A stretch of 64,000 nucleotides of DNA from AP-16 sp963755055 (GTDB taxonomy: Bacteria; Pseudomonadota; Alphaproteobacteria; Rhizobiales; Xanthobacteraceae). Shown piece after piece: positions 15,864 through 23,846 of the stretch. The translations under genes were made by a program, and so were the position numbers. Within the stretch, counting starts at the first letter, position 1. Every line of letters starts with the position of its first letter. The stretch lies in NCBI GenBank assembly GCA_963755055.1, contig CAVWIS010000034.1, positions 434,001 to 498,000 on the forward strand, written 5' to 3'. Below the pieces are notes generated by a model that was not told where the DNA came from, made no database searches, and worked only from the letters and a program-made list of their open reading frames with translations.

Positions 15864-17513
15864 ATGACGTCGAACCGATCCGAGCTTCCCCGTGACGCCC
15901 GCTCGCTGCGCAAGATGCTCGCCGAGAAGGACGCGTTGCTGGCTGAGCGCGAGCGCATCATCGCCGAGAAGGAGGCGCTGCTCGCCGAGCGCGAGCGGGC
16001 GATCGCGGTGCGCGACGCCGAGCTGTACGCCAAGACGGTTCAGATCGAGCACCTCAAGGCGCAGCTGGCGGTGCTCCGCCGCGCGCGCTTCGGCCGCTCC
16101 TCGGAAAAGCTCGACCGCGAGATCGAGCAGCTCGAGCTCCTGCTCGGCGACCTCGAGGAGGGATTGGCGGAGAGTGCCGCGCGGGTCGAGCAGACCAGGA
16201 GCGATGCTCCGGCCACGACGCGGGCCAAGCCCACCGACCGCAAGCCGGGCGGCCGCAAGCCGCTGCCCGCGCACCTGCCGCGCGAGCGCCTGGTGCACGA
16301 GCCGCCGGCAGCCTGCAGCTGTTGCGGCGGGACCGTGCTGCGCCGGATCGCCGACGACGTCACCGAGGTGCTGGAATACGTTCCCTCCTCGTTCAAGGTG
16401 ATCGAGCATGTGCGGCCGAAGCTGAGCTGCCGGGCCTGCGAGACCATCATGCAGGCGCCGCTGCCGTCGCTGCCGATCGAGCGCGGTCGGCCGGGCCCCG
16501 GGCTGCTCGCCCATGTGATCGTCGCCAAATACGCCGATGCCCAGCCGCTGCACCGCCAGAGCGTGATCTATGCGCGCGACGGCGTCGACCTCGACCGCTC
16601 CACCCTGGCGGACTGGGTCGGCAGCATGGCGGGGCTGGCGCGTCCGCTGGCGAACGCCATCGGCCAGCACGTCTGCGCCGGGACGGTGCTGCATGCCGAC
16701 GACACCACGGTGCCGGTGCTCGAGCCGGGCCGCGGGCGCACCCGGACCGGACGACTGTGGACGGCGGTGCGCGACGAGCGGCCATTCGCCGGGACCGCGC
16801 CGCCGGCGGCGTTCTACCGCTACTCGGCCGACCGCAAGGCCGGGCACGCCGAGGCGCTGCTCGGCACCTGTCGGGGCTTCCTGCATGCCGACGGCTATGG
16901 CGGCTTCAACAGCCTCTACGAGCCCGATCCGAGGACGGGGGTGCCGCGGCTCACCGAGGTCGCGTGCTGGGCCCATGCGCGGCGCAAGCTCTACGACGTG
17001 CACCAGAACACCGCCTCGCCGCTCGCCAGGGAGGCGCTCGAGCGCATCGCCGAGCTGTTCGCCATCGAGCAGCGGATCAACGGCTCCACCCCGCCGCAGC
17101 GCCTCGAGGTGCGCCAGGAGGAGGCGGTTCCGCTGCTCGCCGCATTGGAGGCCTTCCTGCGCGGCGCTCTCGACCGGGTCAGCGGCAAGAGCACGCTGGC
17201 AAAGGCGATCCGCTACGCGCTCACCCGGTGGACCGAGCTCACCCGCTACACCACCGACGGCCGCCTGGAGATGACCAACAACGCCGCCGAGCGCGCGATC
17301 CGGCCGCTCGTGCTCGGCCGCAAGAACTACCTCTTCGCCGGCTCCGATTCCGGCGGTCATCGCGCCGCCGCCATGTACACCATCATCGAGACCGTCAAGA
17401 TGAACGGTCTCAACCCCGAGGCCTATCTGCGCGACGTCCTCGCCCGCATCGCCGACCACCCGATCAATCGCATCGGCGAGCTTCTGCCCTGGAACTGGAA
17501 GCCGCGCGGCTGA
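15864..17513 (+). CDS. tnpC: IS66-family transposase TnpC
   Basis: A 549-residue DDE transposase. The N-terminus is a heptad-rich coiled coil (about 10-70, with repeated AEKDALLAERER units) for oligomerisation. A zinc-finger-like segment follows with CSCC at about 151 and CRAC at about 191. The catalytic core has Asp in VLHADDTTVPV, Asp in LHADGYGGFN and Glu in TNNAAERAIRPL. Its length and ending (PWNWKPRG) match full-length IS66 transposases. It lies 80 bp downstream of tnpB and is intact. Confidence 0.96.
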   Translation: MTSNRSELPRDARSLRKMLAEKDALLAERERIIAEKEALLAERERAIAVRDAELYAKTVQIEHLKAQLAVLRRARFGRSSEKLDREIEQLELLLGDLEEGLAESAARVEQTRSDAPATTRAKPTDRKPGGRKPLPAHLPRERLVHEPPAACSCCGGTVLRRIADDVTEVLEYVPSSFKVIEHVRPKLSCRACETIMQAPLPSLPIERGRPGPGLLAHVIVAKYADAQPLHRQSVIYARDGVDLDRSTLADWVGSMAGLARPLANAIGQHVCAGTVLHADDTTVPVLEPGRGRTRTGRLWTAVRDERPFAGTAPPAAFYRYSADRKAGHAEALLGTCRGFLHADGYGGFNSLYEPDPRTGVPRLTEVACWAHARRKLYDVHQNTASPLAREALERIAELFAIEQRINGSTPPQRLEVRQEEAVPLLAALEAFLRGALDRVSGKSTLAKAIRYALTRWTELTRYTTDGRLEMTNNAAERAIRPLVLGRKNYLFAGSDSGGHRAAAMYTIIETVKMNGLNPEAYLRDVLARIADHPINRIGELLPWNWKPRG

Positions 17514-17591
17514 CGACCGGCGCGGCACCAACCTGGCCACCACCTCCGACCGCCGCTCTGCCCTACACTTGCGGGCTCATTGATTTGCCAA

Positions 17592-18038
17592 TCAATGGGC
17601 AAATTTCTCACGCGCGCGACCGCGATCCCAGACGTCGTTCACCGGACGCTTACGTCTGAAATGATTATCAATTTTAGCTCCGCAATGTCCGCGACATCCT
17701 TCGACAGGACCCTCGGCCTTGATTTGAGATTCGAGCCGCCCGCAGCGGACGCAGGCGATGTAGAAATTTCGCTCCTCCATTTGACGTTTGGTCGCGTATC
17801 GACTTCGAGTATCGAAATATCCAGCTTGCCAATTTGCCACTAAGTCCCCAGGTACCAGCCTCCGTAATTCGTTTTGGGTGATCTTGTCGTCCTGCCGAAC
17901 GGCTACAACATTCGGTCTTTGAAATAAATTGCTCGCAAAAAAGTTCTTTTCCTCTCCTGTTTCCTGTCCGAAAGATCCGTTGTCTGTTTCGACTTCTACC
18001 GTCCCCAGGATTATCCTTTCGAGGTAGTGCCAACCCAA
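17592..18038 (-). other. Out-of-frame C-terminal part of the Hsp70-like gene, fused to the IS66 end
   Basis: In the frame one base away from the Hsp70-like gene, translation continues with WHYLERIILGTVEVE and runs to a four-Cys zinc-ribbon-like motif (CVRCGRLESQ...GCRGHCGA), which looks like a real C-terminus. Joining the two frames needs one skipped base near 18034-18039. The last codons cross into IS66: removing the IS and one GTCTGAAA copy restores ...DNHFRPGQT and a TAA stop, only four codons past the insertion point. With the IS present the tail becomes about 20 IS-encoded residues ending at 17592. Confidence 0.75.
17654..17661. repeat. IS66 target-site duplication, right copy
   Basis: GTCTGAAA immediately right of the IS66 end, identical to 14964-14971. 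Confidence 0.95.
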
Positions 18039-19554
18039 ATTCGAGATCGTGAAACTCCGTCCTCGTCGCGTCCTGACGGCCTGTGGACCGGAGGGTTAAA
18101 CTGGCCACATAGTCATAATCAATCTGAAGATGGCATTCGATCCGTTCGATTAAAGCTTCGGCTTTTGGATCAACCCGAACCTTCGCAACGCAAAGAGTTC
18201 GCCGCGGGTCGCTGGGCGCGGTTTGTCCAATCTTGACGGGTTTAGCTACCTCCACGACTGCAACGCCTTCGCGCGGGTCCGTGCAAAAGAGGCGCGTATT
18301 ATCGACGTTCTGGATTGGTTCGTTCTCTAATGGTAGCTGCCAGCCAGCATCGACCAGAGGATAGTAGGTGCCACGCCCAGTCGCATTTGCGATGAGAATT
18401 TCGATGGGTTTAGAGAGAGTCAGGCGTAGCCCATCGTGTGCAATCCAAGCCGCGCCTTCGGCGATGATCCTGTCGCCATTGGCTAGACGAGGCACCCGGC
18501 CAAGAAACCGCTCGGTAAGGCCATCCCGGATCGCAGGCATGTTCACCATGCCACCTGTAGCGAGGCAGAGTTCGATATCCTGATATGAAAGGTCGGTCTG
18601 CTCGAGAATTTCATCGATCCTCGCCAAGCCGCGAGCGACGATGCCCGAACTCTCCTTATCGAGTTCGGCCTTCGTTACAGCGTTCACTAAATTGCGAGCG
18701 GGTCCATCCACTTTCAAAAAGTTGCGAATAATTACGTCTTCGCTCTCAGTGTTAGGGACCGACAAATTAATCTTTACGATCTCACTTTGGTGCAAAAGTT
18801 TTGCAGCCATGCCAGGCTGTTCCAGTGCTGGAACGTCTTCCAGACCGTGCGCCTTGCCATGCTTGGCACGCAAAAGATTTCTCAGCCGATCGTCAAATCG
18901 ATCACCGCCCACTTGGTTATCGCCAAGGTTGACAACTTGCATGATGGATCCGCCCAAAATTCGACAGAGCGTGAGGTCGAGGCTGCCGCCGCCCCAGTCA
19001 AATACCAGAACCGAACGCCCCTCAAGACGAGCAAGCTCTCGGCCGATGTCTTCCTGAGACCTGAGATACGCGTAGAGGGCAGCGACCGGCTCATGAACAA
19101 ATTGTACCACGCCGATCCCGGCTTTCCGCGCTGCTTGGCGCAACGCTCGTCGCTCTCGTCCGCCAAAATCGACAGGAATTGTCATTACAGCGCGATCCAG
19201 TTTGCGCCCTGGCGCACGACCTCGGCGCAGAGCTGCGTCATTCTGAAGGTATCCTAATACGGCAGCGACCGCTTCCGTGGGTTCGATTGGCCGGCCATCC
19301 ACAAAAATCGGACCTTCGCGCCGCAACTTTGTTTTCGGAGATCTTACAAAGCCCGGCGGAGCGCCGCTTTCGGTCAAATCCATGTTCTCGCGAGCCTCGC
19401 GGCCAACAACTACATCGCCCCCTCTATACCAAATGACCGATGGATGCGGTCTACCGGTTACCTGATCAATCAATGACAATGCACGATTCCCGACGACAAT
19501 CGCCGCTAGGCTGTTGGTCGTCCCGAAGTCGATACCAAACACAGATCCGATCAC
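17674..19554 (-). CDS. Hsp70/DnaK-like ATPase, frameshifted near residue 506
   Basis: The protein has the actin-like ATPase fold of Hsp70. GIDFGTTNSLAAIV is phosphate loop 1, VLVFDWGGGSLDLTL is phosphate loop 2, QVGGDRFDDRL follows, and LATGGMVNMPAIRDGL is the adenosine-binding segment. Residues about 1-390 are ATPase. The rest lacks a recognisable canonical substrate-binding domain and helical lid, so this is a divergent Hsp70-like protein and not the housekeeping DnaK. From about residue 506 the present frame becomes Arg/Ser-rich, while the conserved-looking continuation is in the neighbouring frame (see 17592-18038). The start is GTG at 19554, overlapping the upstream stop in GTGA. Low GC compared with flanks points to transfer. 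It is the third gene of a three-gene operon. Confidence 0.8.
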   Translation of the reverse strand: MIGSVFGIDFGTTNSLAAIVVGNRALSLIDQVTGRPHPSVIWYRGGDVVVGREARENMDLTESGAPPGFVRSPKTKLRREGPIFVDGRPIEPTEAVAAVLGYLQNDAALRRGRAPGRKLDRAVMTIPVDFGGRERRALRQAARKAGIGVVQFVHEPVAALYAYLRSQEDIGRELARLEGRSVLVFDWGGGSLDLTLCRILGGSIMQVVNLGDNQVGGDRFDDRLRNLLRAKHGKAHGLEDVPALEQPGMAAKLLHQSEIVKINLSVPNTESEDVIIRNFLKVDGPARNLVNAVTKAELDKESSGIVARGLARIDEILEQTDLSYQDIELCLATGGMVNMPAIRDGLTERFLGRVPRLANGDRIIAEGAAWIAHDGLRLTLSKPIEILIANATGRGTYYPLVDAGWQLPLENEPIQNVDNTRLFCTDPREGVAVVEVAKPVKIGQTAPSDPRRTLCVAKVRVDPKAEALIERIECHLQIDYDYVASLTLRSTGRQDATRTEFHDLEFGLALPRKDNPGDGRSRNRQRIFRTGNRRGKELFCEQFISKTECCSRSAGRQDHPKRITEAGTWGLSGKLASWIFRYSKSIRDQTSNGGAKFLHRLRPLRAARISNQGRGSCRRMSRTLRS

Positions 19555-20564
19555 TGTTTAGCTCCATTAATAATTGAAATCGCCGTTTTTAAACGCTTCA
19601 GTGCTACATGTGGAGCCGGAGGCTCTATCTCTAAAGCGTCGAGGGCATCCGAGAGCAAGGGCATGACTCGTTCGCGAAGAAAAACCTGTTGTTCGGCCTT
19701 GCTTTCTGAGAAATCATGGCCCCAATGCTGTCGCTCTATCTCTAGTCGTGATTTGCTGTCGGCAAGCATTTCCGACCTATTGGCAAGCTCGTCAGTAACG
19801 GCCAAGAGCTTTGATCGTAAGGTCTCCAGTTCGCTAAATAAATCATTAAGCTTCTGCTGTAGGCCGGCAGCAATTCTTCTCTCGGCATCACGTTCTCGTT
19901 GGGCACTCTCCACTATTGCTTGCGCGAGGCCGGCCATCGCAACAGCTTGCCTAAACTCTGTCGATCGCCCTCGCTCGAGCACTCTAGCGGCTATACGCGT
20001 TGCATCCGATTGCTTCCTGAAGAGAGTTGGTAGGATCTTCTCGGCGATCAGCCGGGGGTCCAGCGAACGTTTTTCAATAAGCCAGCGAATTCCGATTCGT
20101 AGCCAATTTTCGGCTTCTTTCCTCTCGCGTCTATCTTTAGAGAGCAGACGTGTCGCGAGAGAGTCGCTTATCTGCTTGAGTATCTGAACTGCATCAAGGT
20201 CCCATGCGTTAAAGTCGTCGCCAATTGCTACCCTTAGCCGATCTTGGGCAACCCTCCATATCCAGCGATCGACTACCTCTGGCAAAGTCGGCTGACACAT
20301 GAGCGCCCACAGACGTTGGCCGTCTGGGTCGCTCTTGTCCATCTTCTCGGACGCTTGCGCTTCGTCGTCTTGGGCGAATTGTTTAACTTTAGCAGTTTTG
20401 AGAGCTTTGAAAAATGCAGATGGGGATATCTTTGCCGCTTCAAAATAGGCGGAAATAGTTGGAGCAATCGCCGTCTTCATCGGTGATATGCTTTCAGAAG
20501 GTATCTCGGCATCGCTTGATGACGGGGTGGAGTTATTATTCTGATCTGTAGGAGTAGGGCTCAC
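19551..20564 (-). CDS. Coiled-coil protein of the Hsp70-like operon, possible GrpE-like partner
   Basis: I do not recognise this 337-residue family. The N-terminus (about 1-30) is Ser/Thr/Pro-rich and probably disordered. The middle (about 90-215) is helical and charged. Residues about 225-300 form a strong coiled coil (AERRIAAGLQQKLNDLFSEL...). The end is a short helical domain (RVMPLLSDALDALEIEPPAP). A long coiled coil followed by a small domain, encoded directly before an Hsp70-like ATPase, recalls GrpE-type nucleotide exchange factors, but there is no sequence motif to prove it. It starts with GTG at 20564 inside GTGA of the upstream gene and ends in GTGA of the ATPase gene, so all three are translationally coupled. 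GC is clearly lower than in the chromosome around it. Confidence 0.7.
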   Translation of the reverse strand: MSPTPTDQNNNSTPSSSDAEIPSESISPMKTAIAPTISAYFEAAKISPSAFFKALKTAKVKQFAQDDEAQASEKMDKSDPDGQRLWALMCQPTLPEVVDRWIWRVAQDRLRVAIGDDFNAWDLDAVQILKQISDSLATRLLSKDRRERKEAENWLRIGIRWLIEKRSLDPRLIAEKILPTLFRKQSDATRIAARVLERGRSTEFRQAVAMAGLAQAIVESAQRERDAERRIAAGLQQKLNDLFSELETLRSKLLAVTDELANRSEMLADSKSRLEIERQHWGHDFSESKAEQQVFLRERVMPLLSDALDALEIEPPAPHVALKRLKTAISIINGAKQ

Positions 20565-21736
20565 TGTGTCACCGTCTCGAGGTAGGGGGCCGCCCAGGTC
20601 TTGAAGGGATATGTCGCCGAAATTTGCCTGAGAGGTTCAATGGCATCCTGCTTGGCACCCAAACGCCATGCGGATATTGCCCAAATCGCCAGCGCTTTCT
20701 GCTGATCCATTGCGTCGAGAACATTCGACTTGGCAATTTGTCGGCACTCATCGTCGAGAATAGGGCTCCACCGCTCCTGTTGAGACATCCGAACGGCCAT
20801 GTCGAGTATTCGTCCCGTGCCATGATCGACAGGGCAGATCTTGCGGCGCGTGCTCGCCGCCCCGGGCCCGGACGGAAGGTCTCTTTGGTCAGGCACCTTC
20901 AGCATCGTGTTAGCCAGGTCCAGTTCCCAATAGCCAGTGGGTGCTCGTATCGTCGAAAAGTCATTTAGCGCAAAACGAATCACCTCGGAGATGAGTCGCG
21001 AAAACGGTCGTTCAAAATCGGAAAGCACCAGAAGAGCAGATCCATAGCTCTCTCGGTACCGAGCTAGTGGCGTCGTCAGGCGCTCGAATGTGGGGCGCTC
21101 CTTTAGCAGGACCCCCAAGGCAAAACTGGCCAGACCGCCTGCGTAATCGCTACCTGCTCCGCGACATCTCGGGTCATTTAGAAACCTGTCTATCGATGCC
21201 CTCGTCAACGTCCTGGACATGATCTTATCGGAAAAAGCGAGTTCGACGTGTTTGAGATCCTCACCGTCAGCTATACGGAAGGAGATTTCGTACGATGTCG
21301 AAACTGGTATTGCGTTGATCTGCGACGCGTTTGTAAGTGTCAGCCAGACCTCCCCTTGCTTGATCTTTGACAGTGTCCCGGCAAGCTCCCTTGCCGGGAT
21401 GGAGGTGCGCCCACCGCTGTCTATCTCGATTTCGGCTGTCGTCACGTTGGCGAAGACAATGTCTCTAGCAGATGTGCCCACCCGGATGACGCTTTTCTGT
21501 GTCGGCTCCCTTTCGCGGAGTAAGAGGATTGGTCGCGCGACGTAGTGGCTCGCTGAAACATGGTCCTGCAGTCGACGTCTCGTTTCCAGGACGACACCAC
21601 AAAATGGGCACGAAAAGGATGGAGCCGGCGGAGGGCCTGGATTGGGAACACTCTCCGTGCCCTCCAGGAAGGCTTCCCAATCACCCTCTCGTATCCATCC
21701 AACTGTTGGCATCGTACGAATACCCGTCGCGGACAA
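20561..21736 (-). CDS. C2H2 zinc-finger protein, first gene of the Hsp70-like operon
   Basis: This 391-residue protein of unknown function has a single classical C2H2 finger near its N-terminus: Cys43-x2-Cys46-x12-His59-x4-His64 (CPFCGVVLETRRRLQDHV). A beta-rich domain (about 70-150) follows, then a helical domain (about 190-265, with YAGGLASFALGVLLKER and a SYGSALLVLSDFERP stretch) and a C-terminal helical region resembling TPR packing (about 335-385). Such fingers are unusual in bacteria and could bind nucleic acid or protein. The start is uncertain: TTG at 21736 has GAGGTGG five bases upstream, while ATG at 21712 has no good ribosome site. It overlaps the next gene by 4 bp. A substrate-recognition or sensor role for the Hsp70-like ATPase is inference. 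Confidence 0.7.
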   Translation of the reverse strand: MSATGIRTMPTVGWIREGDWEAFLEGTESVPNPGPPPAPSFSCPFCGVVLETRRRLQDHVSASHYVARPILLLREREPTQKSVIRVGTSARDIVFANVTTAEIEIDSGGRTSIPARELAGTLSKIKQGEVWLTLTNASQINAIPVSTSYEISFRIADGEDLKHVELAFSDKIMSRTLTRASIDRFLNDPRCRGAGSDYAGGLASFALGVLLKERPTFERLTTPLARYRESYGSALLVLSDFERPFSRLISEVIRFALNDFSTIRAPTGYWELDLANTMLKVPDQRDLPSGPGAASTRRKICPVDHGTGRILDMAVRMSQQERWSPILDDECRQIAKSNVLDAMDQQKALAIWAISAWRLGAKQDAIEPLRQISATYPFKTWAAPYLETVTQ

Positions 21737-21778
21737 GCCGCCCCACCTCTGTCGTACAACTTAGAGCGCTCTCTGTAA

Positions 21779-21873
21779 ATCGGCGTCGAACATTGACCCC
21801 CGTTAAGATCGCCGCAAGCCATTGATCGACAGGCAGTTTCTGCAAAGGGGCGGGGTCATGGTTGGACGCCGAT
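21779..21873. repeat. Short inverted repeat upstream of the Hsp70-like operon, possible IS21-type debris
   Basis: The left arm 21779-21800 is the reverse complement of the right arm 21852-21873 (GGGGTCATGGTTGGACGCCG...) at 19 of 22 bases, with about 50 bases between. The motif GGGGTCA..TT.GACGCCGAT resembles sequence I associate with IS21-family elements of rhizobia. No transposase gene is present. It lies just upstream of the operon start and could alternatively be an operator or attachment relic. Confidence 0.4.
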
Positions 21874-21922
21874 CAAATTCTCTGGAGAAACTTATGTCAG
21901 CTGCTAGGGATAATTCGAGGTG

Positions 21923-22063
21923 CGGTCAACGCTCGACGTCAATTCACAGGAAGAGGACGAAGATGGGTCTTCTACGCATGTGCACTCCTTCCGCCTCAGG
22001 TCTGACTTCGAGCTGTCACTGGAGCTTCCGGCCGACCTGACCGAACGGGAAGCCGAGCGCTGA
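21923..22063 (+). pseudogene. C-terminal fragment of an unidentified protein
   Basis: A 46-codon open stretch, in frame to the TGA at 22061, ends THVHSFRLRSDFELSLELP followed by ADLTEREAER. This C-terminal pattern (HSFRLRxDF...LPADLTExEAxRL) looks like a genuine conserved protein end, but no start or N-terminal part is present. It is probably left over from a gene truncated during assembly of this mosaic region. Confidence 0.4.
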
Positions 22064-22570
22064 CCGAGCAGCGCCGAGGTGATCACCGATGCGCAATCCG
22101 AGGGAACCGGACTGACGAGGAGGCAGCGGGCCTTCCAGAAAGGCGGTGATCGATGCGCTCGAACAGATCCGAACGACGACCTAGCGAGCGAGCTGCGGAA
22201 GCGTCATCACGACGAGCTGCTCGGCCTGGTGGCGGCGTGCAATGCGCTTGCGGCGGCAGGCGAGGGGAGCGCGGGCGAAAAAATCTGCGCAATGGCTCGA
22301 CAGCCTGCTGTCGCTCGAGTTCGGCGTCGACGATGCCGCCACGTTCGCCACGGGTCGGTCAACAAGCAGTGCAGGCGTGCGGGTCTTCGCCTTCGGGCCG
22401 CTCTACGACGCTGATCTGGTCAATGACGAGGATCAGCAGGGCTCCGAGGTTTTTCCCGGTCGCCACGGCCTTGGGTTTTACCGCATAGGCCCAGGCTCGC
22501 ACCGCCGTGATCATCGCGGTGAACTCGCCGCCGAATTTTCCCTGGCCCATCCAGGCGAGGTAGGAATGGG
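22064..22570. other. Degenerate mosaic DNA without an intact gene
   Basis: Short protein-like stretches occur in several frames. Plus-strand pieces read ELRKRHHDELLGLVAACNAL and SAQWLDSLLSLEFGVDDAA. A minus-strand piece at 22359-22570 reads SYLAWMGQGKFGGEFTAM. None has a complete frame, start or recognisable family. The stretch joins the low-GC insert to the truncated CoxL copy and looks like fused gene remnants. Confidence 0.4.
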
Positions 22571-22846
22571 GACATCCGCTTCGACGCGTCAGGCCAGATG
22601 CTCACCGGCTCGTTCATGGATTATGCGATGCCGCGCGCCGGCGACCTGTCGTCGATCGCGACCGACAGCAATCCGGTGCCGACGAAGACCAATCCGCTCG
22701 GCGTCAAGGGCGCCGGCGAGGCCGGCACCGTCGGCGCGTTGCCCGCCGTCGCCAACGCCCTGGTCGACGCCTTGTCGGAATTCGGCGTGCGCCACATCGA
22801 GATGCCGGCGACGCCGGAGCGCATCTGGCGGGCGATGCAGCGCTGA
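22571..22846 (+). pseudogene. CoxL-type gene 3'-end fragment (copy 2)
   Basis: The last about 91 codons of a CoxL-like large subunit are present in frame to a TGA, including the active-site segment KGAGEAGTVGAL, and end IWRAMQR. It is nearly identical to the end of the gene at 12439-14745. Most differences are silent (CTG/TTG, GCG/GCC), and one patch changes E-S to A-S, which suggests that this copy evolved as functional coding sequence before it was cut. Everything upstream of 22570 is unrelated DNA, so no functional protein can be made. Confidence 0.85.
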
Positions 22847-22861
22847 TCTTTTTGCTTCGGA

Positions 22862-23764
22862 TTACGCGCCGGCGAGCGGCCACAGCCAGGCGGCGCCGCG
22901 TACCCCGCTGGAATCGCCATGCACCGCCGGCACGATCGGCGTGTCGACGCCGTCGGAGAATACATAGCGTCCCAACAGCGCCGGCAGCGCGGCGTAAAGC
23001 GCCAGGTTCGACAGGCCGCCGCCGAGCACGATCACGTCGGGGTCGAGCACATTGACGACGGTGGCGAGGCTGCGGGCCAGCCGGTCCTCATAGGCGGCGA
23101 GACATTGGCGCGCCTCGGGGTCGTCATCGTCAGCGGCGCGGGCGATCTCCTCGGCGGTGAGCTGCCTGCCCGTGCGCGCAAGACAATCGCGCGCCAGCGC
23201 TGGGCCCGACAGGAAAGTCTCGATGCAGCCGGCCTTGCCGCAATAGCAGGCGGGGCCGGGCCGCTCGTCGTCGCGCGGCCACGGCAGCGGGTTGTGCCCC
23301 CATTCGCCGGCGATCCGGTTGCGCCCGCCGACGATTTTTTGATCGACCACGAGGCCGCCGCCGACACCGGTCCCGAGGATGACGCCGAACACCACGCGCG
23401 CCCCCGCGGCGGCGCCGTCGACCGCCTCGGACAGCGCAAAGCAGTTGGCGTCGTTCTCGATGCGCACCGACCGGCCGAGCCGGTCGGCAAGGTCGCGATC
23501 GAGCGGCTTGCCGTTGAGCACGGTGCTGTTGGAGTTCTTGACGAGGCCGCTGCGTGGAGAGATCGCCCCGGGCGAGGCGACGCCGACGGTTCCCTGCCGC
23601 GCCAGATACTGCTCGGCCGACAACACCAGATCGGCGACGGCGTCGAGAATGCCGCGATAGTTCCCGGCCGGCGTCGGCACGCGGCGACGCACCAACGCCG
23701 CGCCGTCACGGCCAAGCGCGATCGCCTCGATTTTCGTCCCGCCGATATCGATCCCGATCCGCAT
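22862..23764 (-). CDS. ROK-family sugar kinase (N-acetylglucosamine kinase/fructokinase type)
   Basis: A 300-residue cytosolic kinase of the ROK family. The ATP-binding start is MRIGIDIGGTKIEAIAL, the catalytic segment is NDANCFALSEA (Asp is the base), and the glycine-rich stretch is VILGTGVGGGLVV. The ROK zinc motif is complete: GHNPLP, then CYCGKAGCIETFLSG, where His and three Cys bind zinc. The length is normal. Members phosphorylate GlcNAc, glucose, fructose or mannose; the substrate cannot be settled from sequence. It is divergent (82 bp between starts) from a Gfo/Idh dehydrogenase-led operon, so a shared promoter region and a sugar-derivative pathway are plausible. Confidence 0.88.
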   Translation of the reverse strand: MRIGIDIGGTKIEAIALGRDGAALVRRRVPTPAGNYRGILDAVADLVLSAEQYLARQGTVGVASPGAISPRSGLVKNSNSTVLNGKPLDRDLADRLGRSVRIENDANCFALSEAVDGAAAGARVVFGVILGTGVGGGLVVDQKIVGGRNRIAGEWGHNPLPWPRDDERPGPACYCGKAGCIETFLSGPALARDCLARTGRQLTAEEIARAADDDDPEARQCLAAYEDRLARSLATVVNVLDPDVIVLGGGLSNLALYAALPALLGRYVFSDGVDTPIVPAVHGDSSGVRGAAWLWPLAGA

Positions 23765-23846
23765 TGCCAAGCCTGCTCGCCGTCGTACCTGTCCGGCGGC
23801 GCCGGGGCGCGGTATAGCAGACCGGGCAGCAACAGGGCGGCACACA

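Larger units (their letters stand above)
14972..17653 (+). mobile_element. IS66-family insertion sequence, complete (2682 bp)
   Basis: Terminal inverted repeats begin GTAAGCGTCCGG on both ends (12 identical bases, then partial). The element is flanked by a perfect 8-bp duplication GTCTGAAA and holds the three canonical genes tnpA, tnpB and tnpC in order. Ends, duplication and genes are all intact, so the insertion looks recent and possibly active. It lies in the original 3' end of the Hsp70-like gene, five codons before that gene's former stop. Confidence 0.95.
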
